DNA of 14,445 nucleotides. Origin: Prevotella sp. GTDB lineage: Bacteria; Bacteroidota; Bacteroidia; Bacteroidales; Bacteroidaceae. The translations under genes and the position numbers were made by a program. Of this stretch, positions 14,152-14,445 are shown piece by piece. The notes beneath the pieces were generated by a model, which did not search any database, had not been told where the DNA came from, and was given only the letters and a program-made list of their open reading frames with translations. Location of the stretch: the NCBI GenBank assembly GCA_017623335.1, contig JAGAPI010000084.1, positions 1 to 14,445 of the forward strand, given 5' to 3'. Positions within the stretch are counted from its first letter, which is position 1. Every line of letters starts with the position of its first letter.

Positions 14152-14445
14152 ATGGTCAAAAAACTGATTTACACCTTATATATAATTATTGTGGTGAGCA
14201 TGGCAGCAGCCACAATCGTGGAACAAGAACACGGCACCGACTACGCCCATCAGGCTGTTTACGGCAGCTGGTGGTTTGTGGCTCTGTGGGCTGCGCTCAC
14301 TGCCGCCGGCATATTCCACATTCTGAGGCGCAAGGTGAGGAGCGTCCCCACACTGCTGCTCCACCTCTCGCTCGTGGTGATACTGGCAGGAGCCTTGCTC
14401 ACCCACATCACCTCCGTGAAAGGCATGATTCATCTGCGCACGGGC
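14152..14445 (+). CDS. Cytochrome c maturation protein, ResB/CcsBA-type (System II), 3'-truncated by the window
   Basis: From ATG 14152 the frame is open to the last base (98 codons). The N-terminus MVKKLIYTLYIIIVV forms a first transmembrane helix. After it come TIVEQEHGTDYAHQAVYGSWWFVALW, a second hydrophobic segment ending in ILRRK, and a third (LLLHLSLVVILAGALLTHIT) followed by GMIHLR. This order (helix, GT(D/E)xxHxxxYGSWWF, helix, HLS helix, IHLR) is what I recognise from Bacteroidota ResB/CcsB proteins, often fused to CcsA. These carry heme across the inner membrane and attach it to CxxCH motifs. The adjacent di-heme lipoprotein is an obvious client, as are other c-type cytochromes. Met17 is an alternative start but would cut the first helix in half. 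The rest of the gene is outside the window. Confidence 0.85.
   Translation, partial: MVKKLIYTLYIIIVVSMAAATIVEQEHGTDYAHQAVYGSWWFVALWAALTAAGIFHILRRKVRSVPTLLLHLSLVVILAGALLTHITSVKGMIHLRTG

Overview
The window looks like a chromosomal segment of a Bacteroidota member, most likely a gut or oral Prevotella/Bacteroides-type organism. Three things point there. Promoters have the form TTG-N20-TAnnTTTG, the Bacteroidota sigma-70 type, and start codons generally lack Shine-Dalgarno sequences. The CAZyme families are typical of the phylum (GH140/DUF4038, a GH63-like enzyme, a multidomain GH10 xylanase). Lipoproteins carry an acidic stretch directly after the lipidated cysteine. No rRNA, tRNA, CRISPR array, insertion sequence or phage gene was seen.

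Layout. (1) 1-2678: two co-directional carbohydrate-active enzymes, a 5'-truncated GH63/MGH1-like (alpha/alpha)6-barrel glycosidase and a complete GH140-like (DUF4038) apiosidase-type enzyme, separated by a small repeat-bearing gap. (2) 2760-4000: mtnN (MTA/SAH nucleosidase) and luxS (S-ribosylhomocysteine lyase), which are consecutive steps of the activated methyl cycle and produce the AI-2 precursor. (3) 4210-4767: a small outer-membrane beta-barrel protein with its own promoter and a strong terminator. (4) 5040-8069: a secreted 1009-residue xylanase with an N-terminal jelly-roll domain, an autotransporter-type beta-repeat stalk, an Asp-rich linker and a C-terminal GH10 domain. It is preceded by a long structured leader and followed by a bidirectional terminator. 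(5) 8229-9380, minus strand: a two-domain Rid/chorismatase-like protein. (6) 9604-14047: an operon of outer-membrane porin, imelysin lipoprotein and di-heme (DUF1111) lipoprotein, ended by a terminator. (7) 14152 to window end: the start of a ResB/CcsBA cytochrome c maturation protein, apparently on a leaderless transcript.

How the genes may work together. The most system-like part is 9604-14445. A porin, an imelysin (GxHxxE, related to the M75 domain of EfeO-type iron proteins) and a c-type di-heme oxidoreductase are transcribed together. Next to them is the machinery that would attach heme to the oxidoreductase. No inner-membrane permease (EfeU/FTR1) is present. Both lipoproteins carry acidic signals after the cysteine that in this phylum suggest surface display, so the operon may form an outer-membrane or surface redox/metal-handling assembly. 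A 13-bp perfect inverted repeat lies between this operon's promoter and the divergent Rid-like gene and may be an operator. Function here is inferred from families and context only.
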